Shown: piece after piece, positions 9,227 through 16,379 of the stretch
Position numbering within the stretch: position 1 is the first letter of the stretch
Layout: every line of letters begins with the position of its first letter
Assembly: GCF_014805825.1 (NCBI RefSeq)
Contig: NZ_CP061941.1
Coordinates: forward strand, 3,534,001 to 3,598,000
DNA: 64,000 bases
Direction of reading: 5' to 3'
DNA from: Marinomonas algicola
Lineage (GTDB): Bacteria; Pseudomonadota; Gammaproteobacteria; Pseudomonadales; Marinomonadaceae
Notes under the pieces: model-generated
The model's input: the letters and a program-made list of their open reading frames with translations, nothing else
What the model was told of the DNA's origin: nothing
Database searches by the model: none
Made by a program: the position numbers and the translations under genes

Positions 9227-10060
9227 ATGGCGACCTACGCAATTGGCGATTTACAAGGGTGTTTGACTCCTTTACTGACATTGTTAGACACGATTCAGTT
9301 CCAACCAGAGCATGATGAGCTATGGTTCGCTGGCGATCTAATTAATCGTGGCTCGGAATCGCTAGAAACCTTACGCTTTATCCATTCTCTGGGTGATAAA
9401 GCAAAAGTTATTCTGGGTAACCATGACTTACACCTTTTAGCCTTGTCCCGCGGCTTTGGACGACTTAAAAAAAGTGACACATTAAAAGAGATTCTAAATG
9501 CACCAGACAGGGATCAACTTCTTAGTTGGTTGCAAGCTCAACCACTTTGCTATTACGATAAATCGTTTCATGCCATTATGTCTCACGCAGGCATTCCACC
9601 CTGTTGGAACTTAGAGGAAACCCTGCAATACGCTCAAGAGGTTGAAGCCGTCCTACAAAGTGATCAGGCCGATGAATTCTTTGCTATTATGTATGGCAAC
9701 AAGCCAGAGAAATGGGACGAGTCATTAACCGGAATGACGCGTTTAAGAGCCATTGTTAATTACCTTACGCGTATGCGTTTCTGTAAGCCATCAGGAAAGC
9801 TCGACTTGAAGTCGAAAGAAGGTCCATTAACCGCCTTAAAAAACTATGCACCTTGGTTTACCTATCCTTCAAAGTTGCCAAAAGAGTGCCATGTTATATT
9901 TGGTCATTGGGCCGCTCTTGAAGGTAAAGTAGATCACCCCAATATACATGCTTTAGATACAGGTTGCGTTTGGGGCGGAAGCTTAACAGCGATTCGCCTT
10001 GATGATTGGCAACTTTTTAGCACGCCATGCTCAATTAAAGGACCCAGTAATGACTTATAA
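9227..10060 (+). CDS. apaH: diadenosine tetraphosphatase, symmetrical
   Basis: A 277-aa metallophosphoesterase that splits Ap4A into two ADP and also removes Np4 caps from RNA 5' ends. Metallophosphatase motifs are visible: YAIGDLQGC, FAGDLINRG, ILGNHDLHLLAL, a His in MSHAGIPPCW, and FGHWAALEG near the C-terminus. A strong ribosome binding site (AGAGG) precedes the ATG. The last 11 bases overlap the start of the glpE-type gene, so that gene is probably coupled to apaH translation. Confidence 0.96.
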   Translation: MATYAIGDLQGCLTPLLTLLDTIQFQPEHDELWFAGDLINRGSESLETLRFIHSLGDKAKVILGNHDLHLLALSRGFGRLKKSDTLKEILNAPDRDQLLSWLQAQPLCYYDKSFHAIMSHAGIPPCWNLEETLQYAQEVEAVLQSDQADEFFAIMYGNKPEKWDESLTGMTRLRAIVNYLTRMRFCKPSGKLDLKSKEGPLTALKNYAPWFTYPSKLPKECHVIFGHWAALEGKVDHPNIHALDTGCVWGGSLTAIRLDDWQLFSTPCSIKGPSNDL

Positions 10061-10367
10061 GTGCATCGATATTAACGACGCCCTCCCCCTTATTGAAAAC
10101 AACGCTTTAATTGTTGATATTCGAGATAATATCAGCTTCCAATCAGGCCACATGAACAATGCATTCAATCTGAATAATGATAACATTGGTGCTTACATCG
10201 CCGAGTCCGATAAATCATTGCCTCTTATTGTATGCTGCTATCATGGCAACAGCAGTAAAAATGCGGCGGCCTTCTTGGCTGACCAGGGCTTCAAAGAAGT
10301 GTACTCTTTAAACGGTGGCTTTGGTCAATGGAGTGCCGTATTCCCAGATCAGTGCTCACAAGATTAA
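10050..10367 (+). CDS. glpE: single-domain rhodanese, GlpE-like thiosulfate sulfurtransferase
   Basis: A 105-aa cytosolic rhodanese that transfers sulfane sulfur from thiosulfate to a thiol acceptor. Landmarks are IVDIRDNISFQSGHMNNAFNL, the active-site loop CCYHGNSSKNAAAF (catalytic Cys in CYHGNSS), and YSLNGGFGQW. The active-site loop is the GlpE type. I chose the internal ATG at 10050 because AAAGGA lies 7 bases upstream and because MTYKCIDINDA aligns with E. coli GlpE; an in-frame ATG at 9999 would add 17 residues unrelated to the family. It overlaps apaH by 11 bp. Confidence 0.9.
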   Translation: MTYKCIDINDALPLIENNALIVDIRDNISFQSGHMNNAFNLNNDNIGAYIAESDKSLPLIVCCYHGNSSKNAAAFLADQGFKEVYSLNGGFGQWSAVFPDQCSQD

Positions 10368-10387
10368 CCTTTAGTAAAGATAACTTC

Positions 10388-11479
10388 ATGCCTAAAAGAA
10401 CGGTGTTTTTAGTTGGCGGAGCGGTCCGTGATGAGCTTCTTGGCCTCAATGTTGTGGACAAAGACTGGCTTGTTACAGGCACTACTCCAGAAGCGTTATT
10501 AACCCAAGGTTATACTCAAGTCGGCAAGCAATTCCCCGTTTTTCTCCATCCTAAAACAAAAGAAGAGTACGCGCTTGCTCGCACAGAGAAAAAACAAGGC
10601 CAAGGTTATACGGGTTTTATTTGTGATTTTTCAGCTGATATATCATTAGAAGAGGATTTATTAAGGCGAGACCTCACCATCAATGCCATTGCTAAAGATG
10701 AGTTAGGGGAAATACACGATCCATTTAATGGCCGGCAAGATTTAGCTAACAAGGTCTTCCGCCATGTTTCGGATGCCTTTATAGAAGACCCTTTGCGAGT
10801 GCTGCGTATCGCACGATTTGCGGCGCGATTTGCCTCTTTTGGTTTTACGATAGCGCCTGAGACACTGGCTTTAATGCGGCAAATCAGTCAATCCGGCGAG
10901 TTACTAAGCTTGTCGGCTGAGCGTATCTGGAAAGAGCTAGACAAATCACTGCAAACGGCTCACCCCGAGTGTTTTTTTAACGTATTACAAGAGTGCGATG
11001 CCTTAGATATTCTTTTTCCTGAGTTGACTTGGCCTGTTGCTTTAACAGCATGGCCGCACTTCACACAGTCAACCGCACCTCAAAAATGGGCTTACTTGTG
11101 CTCTGAATCCGCTGCAGAACCCTTAAAAGCATTGCAAAAAAGAGCCAAAGTCCCTAACCAATTTGCCAATTTGGCACAGCAAGTATGTGAATTTGTCAGT
11201 CAAAACACCTTACCTTTAAGCCCACAAAAGTGGGAAGCGTGGCTCGCTCAAGTTGGCGCCGTTAAACGACCCCAGCCTTACAAACTGTTAGTGGAAGTAT
11301 TATCCAGTATAACAGAAACCGATTTACAACTTTGGCTACAACTTCGAGAACAAGTAGCCTCTGTTGGTAGCAGCACTTTTATCAAGCAGGGATTTGTTGG
11401 CGAGGCGTTAGGTAAAGCGATTCAATTAGCCAAACAAAACAGTCTTTTGGAATCAATAAACCCGCTCGTTAAACATTAA
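10388..11479 (+). CDS. cca: CCA tRNA nucleotidyltransferase, short form without HD domain
   Basis: A 363-aa class II nucleotidyltransferase that builds or repairs the CCA end of tRNA. The head carries VFLVGGAVRDELLG and the metal-binding DKDW. EEYALARTE, the RRDLTINAIA motif and RVLRIARFAARF follow. The C-terminal half is shorter than E. coli Cca (412 aa), and I find no HD-phosphohydrolase signature where E. coli has CHDLGKG, so the phosphatase and 2',3'-phosphodiesterase functions are probably absent. Start at 10388 rather than 20 codons upstream, because homologues begin at this position; the ribosome binding site is weak. It is last in the lptD-surA-apaH series. Confidence 0.92.
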   Translation: MPKRTVFLVGGAVRDELLGLNVVDKDWLVTGTTPEALLTQGYTQVGKQFPVFLHPKTKEEYALARTEKKQGQGYTGFICDFSADISLEEDLLRRDLTINAIAKDELGEIHDPFNGRQDLANKVFRHVSDAFIEDPLRVLRIARFAARFASFGFTIAPETLALMRQISQSGELLSLSAERIWKELDKSLQTAHPECFFNVLQECDALDILFPELTWPVALTAWPHFTQSTAPQKWAYLCSESAAEPLKALQKRAKVPNQFANLAQQVCEFVSQNTLPLSPQKWEAWLAQVGAVKRPQPYKLLVEVLSSITETDLQLWLQLREQVASVGSSTFIKQGFVGEALGKAIQLAKQNSLLESINPLVKH

Positions 11480-11497
11480 TCATTGAGCGGGTTTATT
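11458..11497. terminator. terminator spanning the cca stop codon
   Basis: AAACCCGCTC (11458-11467) pairs perfectly with GAGCGGGTTT (11485-11494), with a 17-nt loop that contains the TAA stop of cca. GTTTATT follows on the plus strand. It is probably an intrinsic terminator for the long upstream operon. The remaining bases to 11649 hold a second 7-bp repeat (TCACTCG 11513-11519 with CGAGTGA 11524-11530) and nothing else I recognise. Confidence 0.6.
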
Positions 11498-11649
11498 CAA
11501 GTGGAGGTCTTTTCACTCGATCACGAGTGAAGCCAAGACGAGGTAAAATAGACAAGAAAACGGAGTTTATGGATTATAAATAAGCCATTCGAACCTATTT
11601 TTAAAAAGTGTCGGTAAGCACAGTCGTCAAAACAACGGTCTCCAATGCC

Positions 11650-12003
11650 TTATTTCTGACGGTAAATTTTCACTCCTACTGCACTTGCTGTAGGAACCGC
11701 CCCTGGTTTTCTTAACGCCATAGACATGGCGTTTATCTCAAACACTTGCATCAACTCGGCACACAAGCGCTCCGCCAAGGTTTCAATCAATTCAAATACA
11801 TTGTTTGTGCAAAACGCCGTTATAAAATTCGAGATCGCCTCATAATCCAGCGTTTTACTTAAATCGTCGTTCACTGCGGGTACACGATTGTCGTGTTCCA
11901 TCTCTAAATCAAAGAATAGAATCTGTTTTATTTCTTTTTCCCAATCATAAACCCCGATAACGGCTTCGACTTTTAAACCTTCAATAAATACTGTGTCTTT
12001 CAT
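11650..12003 (-). CDS. folB: dihydroneopterin aldolase
   Basis: A 117-aa folate-pathway enzyme that cleaves 7,8-dihydroneopterin to 6-hydroxymethyl-dihydropterin and glycolaldehyde and can epimerise the substrate. Family marks are IEGLKVEAVIGVYDWEK, the LDYEAISNFI segment, FELIETLAERLC with the conserved Glu, and the lysine in LRKPGA. Length is typical of the octameric enzyme. It begins 8 bp after tsaD on the same strand and is likely cotranscribed with it; tsaD-folB adjacency is common in gammaproteobacteria. Confidence 0.95.
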   Translation of the reverse strand: MKDTVFIEGLKVEAVIGVYDWEKEIKQILFFDLEMEHDNRVPAVNDDLSKTLDYEAISNFITAFCTNNVFELIETLAERLCAELMQVFEINAMSMALRKPGAVPTASAVGVKIYRQK

Positions 12004-12011
12004 AGCGTTTC

Positions 12012-13040
12012 CTAGATAGCGGGTAAATCAGATAGAGGCCAGCGAGCTCGTATGGTTAAGCTTAAAGGAGACGATTGACCGGCCTGTAAACGCTGAGCGC
12101 CAGCGTACGCAATCATGGCGCCGTTATCAGTACAAAACTCAGGTCGAGCGTAAAAAACACCCGAATTCATTTTTGCTAACTGAGATTCGAGCTTATCACG
12201 TAGTCGTACATTGGCACTCACGCCTCCAGCAATAACCAGTTGTGTAAGCGATTCTTGCTCAAGTGCTCGACGACACTTAATAACTAAGGTATCCACAACA
12301 GCTTGCTCAAAGGCAAGTGCTGCGTCGGCTTTAAATTGCTCGTCACAAGCCTCTTTATCTTGCGCCGCATGCACCGCCGTCAAAAAAGCCGTTTTTAATC
12401 CACTAAAACTGAAATCTAAACCCGGTCTGTCTGTCATAGGACGCGGAAATTTTAAGCCAGAATCGGCTCTCCCCAACTTAGCCAGGGCCGCTATATGTGG
12501 CCCACCAGGATAAGGCATACCAATCATTTTGGCGGCTTTATCGAACGCTTCACCGGCCGCATCATCAAGGGACTGCCCCAATAGTTTATATTGGCCTATT
12601 CCATCTACTCGAACAAGTTGTGTGTGTCCCCCAGAGACGAGTAAAGCCACGAATGGCATTTTAGGCTGGCGCTCTTCTAACATAGGAGCCAACAAGTGAC
12701 CCTCCATATGATGCACACCTAACGAAGGAATATTCAAAGCATACGCTAATGAACGACCGATGGTAGCGCCAGCCATTAATGCCCCTGCCAAACCAGGACC
12801 ACTGGTAAAGGCAATGCCTTCTAGTTCTTTCTTTGTGATACCCGCCTCAAGTAAAACCTCATCAATTAACGGTAAGGTTTTTCTTATATGATCGCGTGAA
12901 GCCAGTTCAGGAACCACACCACCGTATTCAGCGTGTTTCTCAATTTGAGAATAGATTTTATGGGATAGCAGTCCTTTATCTGTATCGTAAATAGCAATCC
13001 CTGTTTCATCACAAGAGGTTTCTAAACCTAGCACTATCAT
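12012..13040 (-). CDS. tsaD: tRNA threonylcarbamoyladenosine biosynthesis protein TsaD
   Basis: A 342-aa ASKHA-fold ATPase (formerly Gcp/YgjD). With TsaB and TsaE it transfers the threonylcarbamoyl group from threonylcarbamoyl-AMP to A37 of ANN-decoding tRNAs. Visible are MIVLGLETSCDETGIA, the metal-binding HHMEGHLLAP histidines, LLVSGGHTQLV, LDDAAGEAFDKAAK, FSGLKTA and the C-terminal VIAGGVSANVRLR and FCTDNGAMIAYAG. It is divergent from rpsU, the classic neighbour in gammaproteobacteria, across a 388-bp control region. Confidence 0.97.
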   Translation of the reverse strand: MIVLGLETSCDETGIAIYDTDKGLLSHKIYSQIEKHAEYGGVVPELASRDHIRKTLPLIDEVLLEAGITKKELEGIAFTSGPGLAGALMAGATIGRSLAYALNIPSLGVHHMEGHLLAPMLEERQPKMPFVALLVSGGHTQLVRVDGIGQYKLLGQSLDDAAGEAFDKAAKMIGMPYPGGPHIAALAKLGRADSGLKFPRPMTDRPGLDFSFSGLKTAFLTAVHAAQDKEACDEQFKADAALAFEQAVVDTLVIKCRRALEQESLTQLVIAGGVSANVRLRDKLESQLAKMNSGVFYARPEFCTDNGAMIAYAGAQRLQAGQSSPLSLTIRARWPLSDLPAI

Positions 13041-13141
13041 TTATTTTAATCTCTTAGGAAAACGTTAGCCTTATTGTATACGAAAACGACCAAAAATAAG
13101 CGAGCTTGAAATGACTTATCCGATATGTTTGAGCTTTTCAG

Positions 13142-13170
13142 TAGACTTATTTGGCTTAGGGCTCTATAAT
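13142..13170 (+). promoter_or_regulatory. upstream sigma-70 promoter of the rpsU operon
   Basis: A consensus -10 TATAAT (13165-13170) is placed 17 bp after TAGACT (13142-13147, 4/6 to the -35 consensus). Transcription would begin near 13177, leaving a leader of about 250 nt before rpsU. Confidence 0.55.
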
Positions 13171-13342
13171 GCCGCACGTTTAAAATTATGAATTAAAAGG
13201 CAGGTGATTTTTCTTTGTTCCGAAACGGATTCGGACGACTCTATAGATAGACATGAAACAGAACTCTCTTACATTTATTACCGTAATTGAGTCTACACAT
13301 TAAGAGTAAAAGATCGCTTTGATCACAGAGTGCTCTTATTTT

Positions 13343-13371
13343 TTGAAAGCACCACAAAATACAGGTATGAT
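13343..13371 (+). promoter_or_regulatory. proximal sigma-70 promoter of rpsU
   Basis: TTGAAA (13343-13348), a 17-bp spacer and TATGAT (13366-13371) make a strong-looking promoter. The start point would be close to 13378, exactly at the beginning of the 18-bp palindrome, so the 5' end of this transcript could fold into a hairpin. Confidence 0.65.
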
Positions 13372-13378
13372 GCCCGTG

Positions 13379-13396
13379 TTTTTGTGATCACAAAAA
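13379..13396. repeat. perfect 18-bp palindrome in the rpsU leader
   Basis: The sequence is TTTTTGTGATCACAAAAA, fully self-complementary. GATCACA also occurs once more at 13321-13327, upstream of the proximal promoter. It could be an operator, or a hairpin at the 5' end of the rpsU message. It lacks the 6-bp spacer of a CRP site. Confidence 0.6.
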
Positions 13397-13428
13397 TTCA
13401 TAACATTAATTATTTATAAGGTACATAC

Positions 13429-13644
13429 ATGCCAGCTGTTAAAGTTAAAGATAACGAACCGTTCGACATCGCTCTACGTCGTTTCAAACGCTCTTGTGAA
13501 AAAGCAGGTGTTCTTGCTGAAGTTCGTCGTCGTGAATGCTACGAAAAACCAACTACTCTTCGCAAACGCGCTGCTGCGGCGGCCGTTAAACGTCACGCGA
13601 AGAAAGTTTCTCGTGAGCAACGTAAATTCCAACGTTTGTACTAG
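13429..13644 (+). CDS. rpsU: 30S ribosomal protein S21
   Basis: A 71-aa, highly basic protein of the small subunit that sits near the 3' end of 16S rRNA and helps initiation. The sequence PAVKVKDNEPFDIALRRFKRSCEKAG is diagnostic. It is the first gene of the macromolecular-synthesis operon rpsU-(yqeY)-dnaG-rpoD. A strong intrinsic terminator follows it, so rpsU should be expressed in excess of the downstream replication and transcription genes, as known in E. coli. Confidence 0.98.
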   Translation: MPAVKVKDNEPFDIALRRFKRSCEKAGVLAEVRRRECYEKPTTLRKRAAAAAVKRHAKKVSREQRKFQRLY

Positions 13645-13699
13645 GATTGCTAAACTCTAGCTCAATTCATTTTGAATACTAGAAGTATCCACAAGCGTT

Positions 13700-13728
13700 T
13701 GTTTATTTTGATCGCTTTGAAATAAACA
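13700..13728 (+). repeat. 9-bp hairpin before the rpsU terminator
   Basis: TGTTTATTT (13700-13708) pairs perfectly with AAATAAACA (13720-13728). It lies 3 bp upstream of the terminator stem, and may be a 3'-end stabiliser or processing site for the short rpsU transcript. Confidence 0.4.
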
Positions 13729-13731
13729 GAG

Positions 13732-13766
13732 AAAACGGCCAGTATTTTTTACTTGCCGTTTTTTTT
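13732..13766 (+). terminator. intrinsic terminator between rpsU and yqeY
   Basis: AAAACGGC (13732-13739) pairs with GCCGTTTT (13755-13762). An inner AGTA/TACT extension follows one mismatch, and eight T run from 13759 to 13766. The position matches the partial terminator T1 known between rpsU and dnaG in E. coli, which lets only some polymerases read on to dnaG and rpoD. Confidence 0.85.
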
Positions 13767-13798
13767 GTTTTAGACCTACTACAATAAAGGAGCTCCCC

Positions 13799-14245
13799 AT
13801 GTCTGCATTAAAGCAAAACGTATCCGATCAATTAAAAGTGGCGATGCGTGCCAAAGAAAAAGCTCGTGTCGCCCTGATTCGCACCATTATGTCTGAATTT
13901 AAAAAAATAGAAGTGGACGAGCGAGTAGAAGTCGACGATGCTCGTGCTTTAGTCGTTCTAGACAAAATGGTAAAACAACGTAAAGATTCTGTGCAGCAGT
14001 TTACTGATGGTGGACGTGACGACCTTGCCGCAATAGAACAAGCTGAGATGGAGATTATTCGTGAATTTTTACCTCAACCTCTTACCGATGATGAAGTTGA
14101 AAGCATAGTGAAAGCGGCCGTTGATGAAACAGGCTCCACTAGCATGCAACAAATGGGCGCCGTTATGGCCATTGTAAAACCTCAAGTACAAGGCCGAGCC
14201 GATGTCGCTCAAGTCAGCAAATTGGTTAAAAAACTATTAGGTTAA
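13799..14245 (+). CDS. GatB/YqeY domain-containing protein
   Basis: A 148-aa protein of the YqeY family, related to the C-terminal tRNA-binding domain of the amidotransferase subunit GatB. Conserved stretches are ALIRTIMSEFKKIEVDERVEV, MVKQRKDSVQQFTDGGRDDL, EFLPQPLTDDEVE and QMGAVMAIVKPQVQGRAD. A free-standing YqeY is common between rpsU and dnaG in proteobacteria. The function is not established; RNA or tRNA binding is inferred from the fold. A strong AAAGGAG lies before the ATG. Confidence 0.93.
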   Translation: MSALKQNVSDQLKVAMRAKEKARVALIRTIMSEFKKIEVDERVEVDDARALVVLDKMVKQRKDSVQQFTDGGRDDLAAIEQAEMEIIREFLPQPLTDDEVESIVKAAVDETGSTSMQQMGAVMAIVKPQVQGRADVAQVSKLVKKLLG

Positions 14246-14264
14246 TCACTCAAGAGTATTCTTT

Positions 14265-16268
14265 ATGGCGGGACGTATACCAGATCAATTTATTGACGAA
14301 CTTTTAGCTCGAACCGATATTACTGATGTGGTGGCGTCTCGCATAACATTAAAGAAAACCGGGCAAAATTACAGCGCTTTATGCCCTTTTCATAACGAAA
14401 AATCCCCCTCATTTAGCTTAAACCCAAACAAACAATTTTATTACTGCTTCGGCTGCGGCGCAGGGGGAAATGCCATTTCCTTTTTAATGGAGCATGATCA
14501 CCTCGATTTTGTTGAATCCATTGAAGTATTGGCCAAAGAAGCTGGCTTAGAAGTCCCCCGAGAACAAGGCGCACCAGATCGCTATGAACAGAATGCTGGC
14601 TTATTAAAAGTACTGACCGAGAGCGCCACCTTCTTCCAAAACCAGTTGATTACTCATCCGGATAAAGCCAGAGCCAAAAGCTACCTCTCTGAAAACCGTG
14701 GCCTTTCTGGACAAATAGCCAAGGTATTTGGTCTAGGCTTTGCGCCATCGGGCTGGGATAATTTGATCAAAGGTCTCGACCAAAAAGCCGAAACACAAGA
14801 GCATCTATTTCAAGCTGGCATGCTGATTGAAAAGAAAGATCAAGCGGGGCATTTTTACGATCGTTTTCGCGATAGGATCATGTTCCCTATTCGAGATTCT
14901 CGCGGCAGAGTTATTGCTTTTGGTGGCCGCGCCTTTGGCGATGAAAAACCTAAGTATTTAAACTCACCAGAAACCCCAGTATTCCATAAAAGCCAAGAAC
15001 TTTATGGTTTATATGAAGCCAAGCAAAATACACTTAACCTTGATCATATTATTGTGGTTGAAGGCTATATGGATGTCATTGTGTTGGCCCAACACGGCGT
15101 AACCAACTCTGTCGCAACCCTGGGAACCTCGGTAAACAGCCAACACATTCAAAAGCTCTTTAAATTAGTTAATAAAATCACTCTCTGCTTTGATGGGGAT
15201 AAAGCCGGAAGGTCTGCGGCCATAAGAGGATTGGAAGCCAGCTTAAGCGTGATGCAGGACAGCAAACAAGTTCGTTTTCTCTTTTTACCTGAGGGTGAAG
15301 ACCCTGACTCGCTGATTAGAAAGGAAGGAAAAGACGCTTTTCTCGACCGCCTAGAAGACTCCTCCTCAATGGCGCATGTCTTATTTGATCACGCTCGTAA
15401 GGAAGTTACCCTCGCGGACGAAGAAGGTGAGGCTCAGTTCGCTCAGAATGCAATGAAGTACATTCAAAGCATGCCAGATTGCACCCTAAAATCTATTTTA
15501 ATCAAACAACTTACCGAGCAATCAGGAATCAATGCCGAATCACTTGCTATTACAAGCACGAAGCCGAAATACATCACCGCACAATCTGACCCAAACACAG
15601 CCCACTCGGAGCACTATCATAATGACACGCCTCCCGAGTACGATGAACCAGTGGGCTATTATGATGATATAGCTTACGAACCTTACCTCCCCCCCGCCCG
15701 TGAAGACAGCGGATATTTTAAGAAGAGCACAAAACAAAACACGTTTAATAATAAAAAAGGCTTCAATGGTAAGCCATTTGGTAAAAAGTCGTCAGTCGAT
15801 AGTGACCACTTTACTTTTCCGAAAATGTCCTCTTTAACGCCGCTGTCACAAATAGACAACGCCACCCTTTGCCTCTTACTGCACCCCCATGTGGCAAAAG
15901 AAATTGATGTATCAGATCCGTTACTACGTCAGCCAGACCCAAAGATACAGCTCTTCAGTAAAGTATGGCGTTACTTCAGTAAGTATCCCGATAAAAATAC
16001 AGGGAATTTACTCGGAAATTGGCACGGTAATGAAAATTATAATGCTATTTTATTTTTATTAAACCACCCTGACGCACACACAAAGTCTAAAATTAGCAAT
16101 GTAAAACAAGAAGTTATAGATTTTGTCGACAGAATGGAAGAAAGACTAGGCAGAAATGCCAGTAGCCAAAGGTTGAAAAATCAAGGAAACGAAACCATAA
16201 AGGATAATGATAGTCGTACAGAGCTCCGTCAATGGATGGAGCAAATGCGCAAAAAAAAGCGCCCTTAA
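14265..16268 (+). CDS. dnaG: DNA primase
   Basis: A 667-aa primase that lays down RNA primers at the replication fork. Domains in order: an N-terminal CHC2 zinc finger (CPFH at about residue 40, CFGC about 20 residues later), the RNA-polymerase core with its TOPRIM segment (VVEGYMDVIVLAQHG, then FDGDKAGRSAA and EGEDPDSLIRKEG), a variable Pro/Asn/Lys-rich linker at about 430-520, and a C-terminal DnaB-binding helical domain. The linker is longer than in E. coli (581 aa). It lies 19 bp after yqeY and is cotranscribed with it. Confidence 0.97.
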   Translation: MAGRIPDQFIDELLARTDITDVVASRITLKKTGQNYSALCPFHNEKSPSFSLNPNKQFYYCFGCGAGGNAISFLMEHDHLDFVESIEVLAKEAGLEVPREQGAPDRYEQNAGLLKVLTESATFFQNQLITHPDKARAKSYLSENRGLSGQIAKVFGLGFAPSGWDNLIKGLDQKAETQEHLFQAGMLIEKKDQAGHFYDRFRDRIMFPIRDSRGRVIAFGGRAFGDEKPKYLNSPETPVFHKSQELYGLYEAKQNTLNLDHIIVVEGYMDVIVLAQHGVTNSVATLGTSVNSQHIQKLFKLVNKITLCFDGDKAGRSAAIRGLEASLSVMQDSKQVRFLFLPEGEDPDSLIRKEGKDAFLDRLEDSSSMAHVLFDHARKEVTLADEEGEAQFAQNAMKYIQSMPDCTLKSILIKQLTEQSGINAESLAITSTKPKYITAQSDPNTAHSEHYHNDTPPEYDEPVGYYDDIAYEPYLPPAREDSGYFKKSTKQNTFNNKKGFNGKPFGKKSSVDSDHFTFPKMSSLTPLSQIDNATLCLLLHPHVAKEIDVSDPLLRQPDPKIQLFSKVWRYFSKYPDKNTGNLLGNWHGNENYNAILFLLNHPDAHTKSKISNVKQEVIDFVDRMEERLGRNASSQRLKNQGNETIKDNDSRTELRQWMEQMRKKKRP

Positions 16269-16317
16269 CAACCAATTTCTTTATATTTAGCATGAAGAAA
16301 TCTAGATAAGGTCGTTT

Positions 16318-16331
16318 GTTTTTGCTATAAT
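16318..16331 (+). promoter_or_regulatory. extended -10 promoter of rpoD
   Basis: TGCTATAAT, an extended -10 with a perfect TATAAT at 16326-16331, lies in the 111-bp dnaG-rpoD gap. The -35 region is poor, as is usual for extended -10 promoters. It would give rpoD its own transcript starting near 16338. Confidence 0.5.
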
Positions 16332-16379
16332 GCGCGGCTTGCTATTTTCCCAAACGTATTTCAAACGATAGGTTGTCGA

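Larger units (their letters stand above)
13041..13428. promoter_or_regulatory. 388-bp divergent control region, tsaD / rpsU
   Basis: No gene is visible here. Towards rpsU it holds two sigma-70 promoter candidates (separate entries), a 6-bp inverted repeat (TCCGAA 13219-13224 with TTCGGA 13230-13235) and a perfect 18-bp palindrome at 13379-13396 that would be in the rpsU leader. I looked for a LexA box, as found before E. coli rpsU-dnaG-rpoD, and saw none. Confidence 0.7.

Noticed and set aside
13379..13396. rpsU-leader palindrome as a CRP site
   Set aside because: TGTGA and TCACA abut with no spacer, so it cannot fit a CRP dimer.
13041..13428. LexA box before rpsU as in E. coli
   Set aside because: No CTGT-N8-ACAG sequence is present.
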